Shown one piece after another: positions 63,065 through 64,000 of a stretch of 64,000 nt of DNA. The number at the start of each line of letters is the position of its first letter. The stretch's first letter is position 1. A program made the translations under genes and the position numbers. Below the pieces are notes generated by a model, which worked only from the letters and a program-made list of their open reading frames with translations, was not told the DNA's origin and ran no database searches. The stretch spans positions 496,001-560,000 of the forward strand of contig NZ_FOIU01000001.1 in NCBI RefSeq assembly GCF_900111495.1. The letters run 5' to 3'. The DNA comes from Chryseobacterium wanjuense (GTDB taxonomy: Bacteria; Bacteroidota; Bacteroidia; Flavobacteriales; Weeksellaceae).

Positions 63065-64000
63065 TTATTTAGTTTGTATGGAAATTTCGTTTTTACCTTC
63101 GTTTACTTTGATGTCTACGTTGCCTTTCATTTTTTTGATGCTGTTTTTCATAGAATCAATTACCTGATCAGCCTGGTTGCTCGGAACTTTTTTACCATTG
63201 ATGATAATGCTGTCGCTGTCTTCATCATTTGAGTTGTACTCAATGGTAGAGCCGTTCACCGTGATTTTATTTTTTTCGATCTTAATATTTCCATGTTCAT
63301 CTTTATCCTGATCATCATCGTTGATTCCGTCTCCGTTCAAATCTCCGTCGAAGTCGATTCCGTCTCTTTTTGCAGGGATTACTACAGATTTTGCAGGAAT
63401 TACCAGTTCATAATCGATACTGTAATCTCTGAAGCGGTGAGCGTAAGGATATTTAATATAGTTAGGAAGAATCACTTTGTTGTCTACCACTTCTACCGGA
63501 ACATTTACGTTCAGAGGAAAATTGTATCCTTTAGCTTCTTTTTTAATAATTAAATATGGTGTCTTTACGTCTGCTTTTCTTGTAACTTCCACGTGGATCC
63601 AGTCTTTTTCGAAAACAGAAACCTTGTCAGAATAAAGATCATCTTCGTATCCTCTGAAGTTTTGAGGAATATTTACCTGCTTGAAGTCTACATAAATGCT
63701 GTCTGACTTTGTATTGATGGTAACTTCTTCCGTATCTTCTTTATGACCTTTCAGGAACATTTCTTTTTTTGCCATGCTGATTCCGAAGTAAGTGGAAATC
63801 GCGATCAGTGCAAGAATTAAAGCTCCGATTACCCATCCTGTATTTCTCAGTTTTGTTTTTGGAGAGATTAATTTAATACTCAATAATCCGAATAACATTG
63901 CAGGAATTAAACTTCCTAAAGTGATCATGGCCATTAGAACATATCTCATTCCGCCATCGTCAAAATAGAAATCCATTTCGCTGATAGGAGGGAAGTCGCT
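63065..64000 (-). CDS. PspC-like membrane protein, partial
   Basis: The reading frame stays open through the window end (SDFPPISE before the internal Met at 63976), so the N-terminal part is missing. Visible are two membrane helices (MRYVLMAMITLGSLIPAMLFGLLSI, WVIGALILALIAISTYFG), a beta-rich LiaF-like domain, and a Ca-binding-like Asp-rich loop DFDGDLNGDGINDDDQDKDEHG. It resembles the C-terminal half of the PspC-domain envelope stress proteins of Chryseobacterium. Confidence 0.7.
   Translation of the reverse strand, partial: SDFPPISEMDFYFDDGGMRYVLMAMITLGSLIPAMLFGLLSIKLISPKTKLRNTGWVIGALILALIAISTYFGISMAKKEMFLKGHKEDTEEVTINTKSDSIYVDFKQVNIPQNFRGYEDDLYSDKVSVFEKDWIHVEVTRKADVKTPYLIIKKEAKGYNFPLNVNVPVEVVDNKVILPNYIKYPYAHRFRDYSIDYELVIPAKSVVIPAKRDGIDFDGDLNGDGINDDDQDKDEHGNIKIEKNKITVNGSTIEYNSNDEDSDSIIINGKKVPSNQADQVIDSMKNSIKKMKGNVDIKVNEGKNEISIQTK

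Noticed and set aside
1..64000. CRISPR arrays, rRNA genes, insertion-sequence transposases
   Set aside because: No regularly spaced repeats, no rRNA-like stretches and no transposase ORF were seen.

Overview
The window looks like chromosomal DNA from a Bacteroidota/Flavobacteriia organism, most likely Chryseobacterium or a close relative (Weeksellaceae). The evidence is the AT-rich composition, TAnnTTTG-type -7 boxes, few Shine-Dalgarno sequences, a complete moxR-bat aerotolerance cluster, a NamZ muramidase, menaquinone genes, DUF4834/DUF6263 proteins, a TonB-dependent receptor without its partner lipoprotein, and dispersed palindromic repeats typical of the group. The assignment is by pattern recognition only; no search was run.

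Left chromosomal part (1-7547): a LolC/E-like permease divergent from namZ with nearly overlapping starts; a small minus-strand cluster (thioredoxin-fold protein, outer-membrane barrel, small membrane protein); a 690-base AT-rich gap; then a PLP histidine decarboxylase followed by a GNAT acetyltransferase, possibly a histamine-making and histamine-modifying pair.

Integrative element (about 7548-25272, 17.7 kb): bounded by a 19-bp direct repeat that is the 3' end of a tRNA-Phe gene. The intact tRNA lies at the right end beside a tyrosine integrase. Inside, left to right: an unknown protein, an excisionase-like HTH protein, a divergent family-A-type polymerase (TV-Pol-like) preceded by a strong hairpin, a ParB-like protein overlapping a large serine recombinase, a lipoprotein pair resembling a toxin with its partner, a three-gene exported/lipoprotein cluster, a compact operon of an MBL-fold protein, an E2-E1-JAB triple fusion and a four-TM membrane protein, then ArdA antirestriction, a small resolvase and the integrase. 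No relaxase or transfer genes are visible. The MBL/E2-E1-JAB/4TM operon is the strongest candidate for a little-described system: it resembles the ubiquitin-like arm of type II CBASS but has no CD-NTase, and the MBL protein ends in a flexible tail with C-terminal glycine.

Right chromosomal part (25257-64000): tandem tRNA-Phe genes; an OlsF/GlsF-like bifunctional acyltransferase and aspartate kinase; fbp-menC; an alpha/beta hydrolase; glnS; an MFS transporter; a TonB-dependent receptor; an aerolysin-fold-like lipoprotein; a YpdA-type reductase; glycosyltransferase and YfhO; rlmB and DinB; the moxR-DUF58-bat operon with a GNAT gene inserted; marC; menF; an ECF sigma factor fused to a membrane/periplasmic segment between an outer-membrane protein and a lipoprotein; a hotdog thioesterase; an acyltransferase; a self-contained 20-residue peptide gene; and a PspC-like protein cut by the window end.
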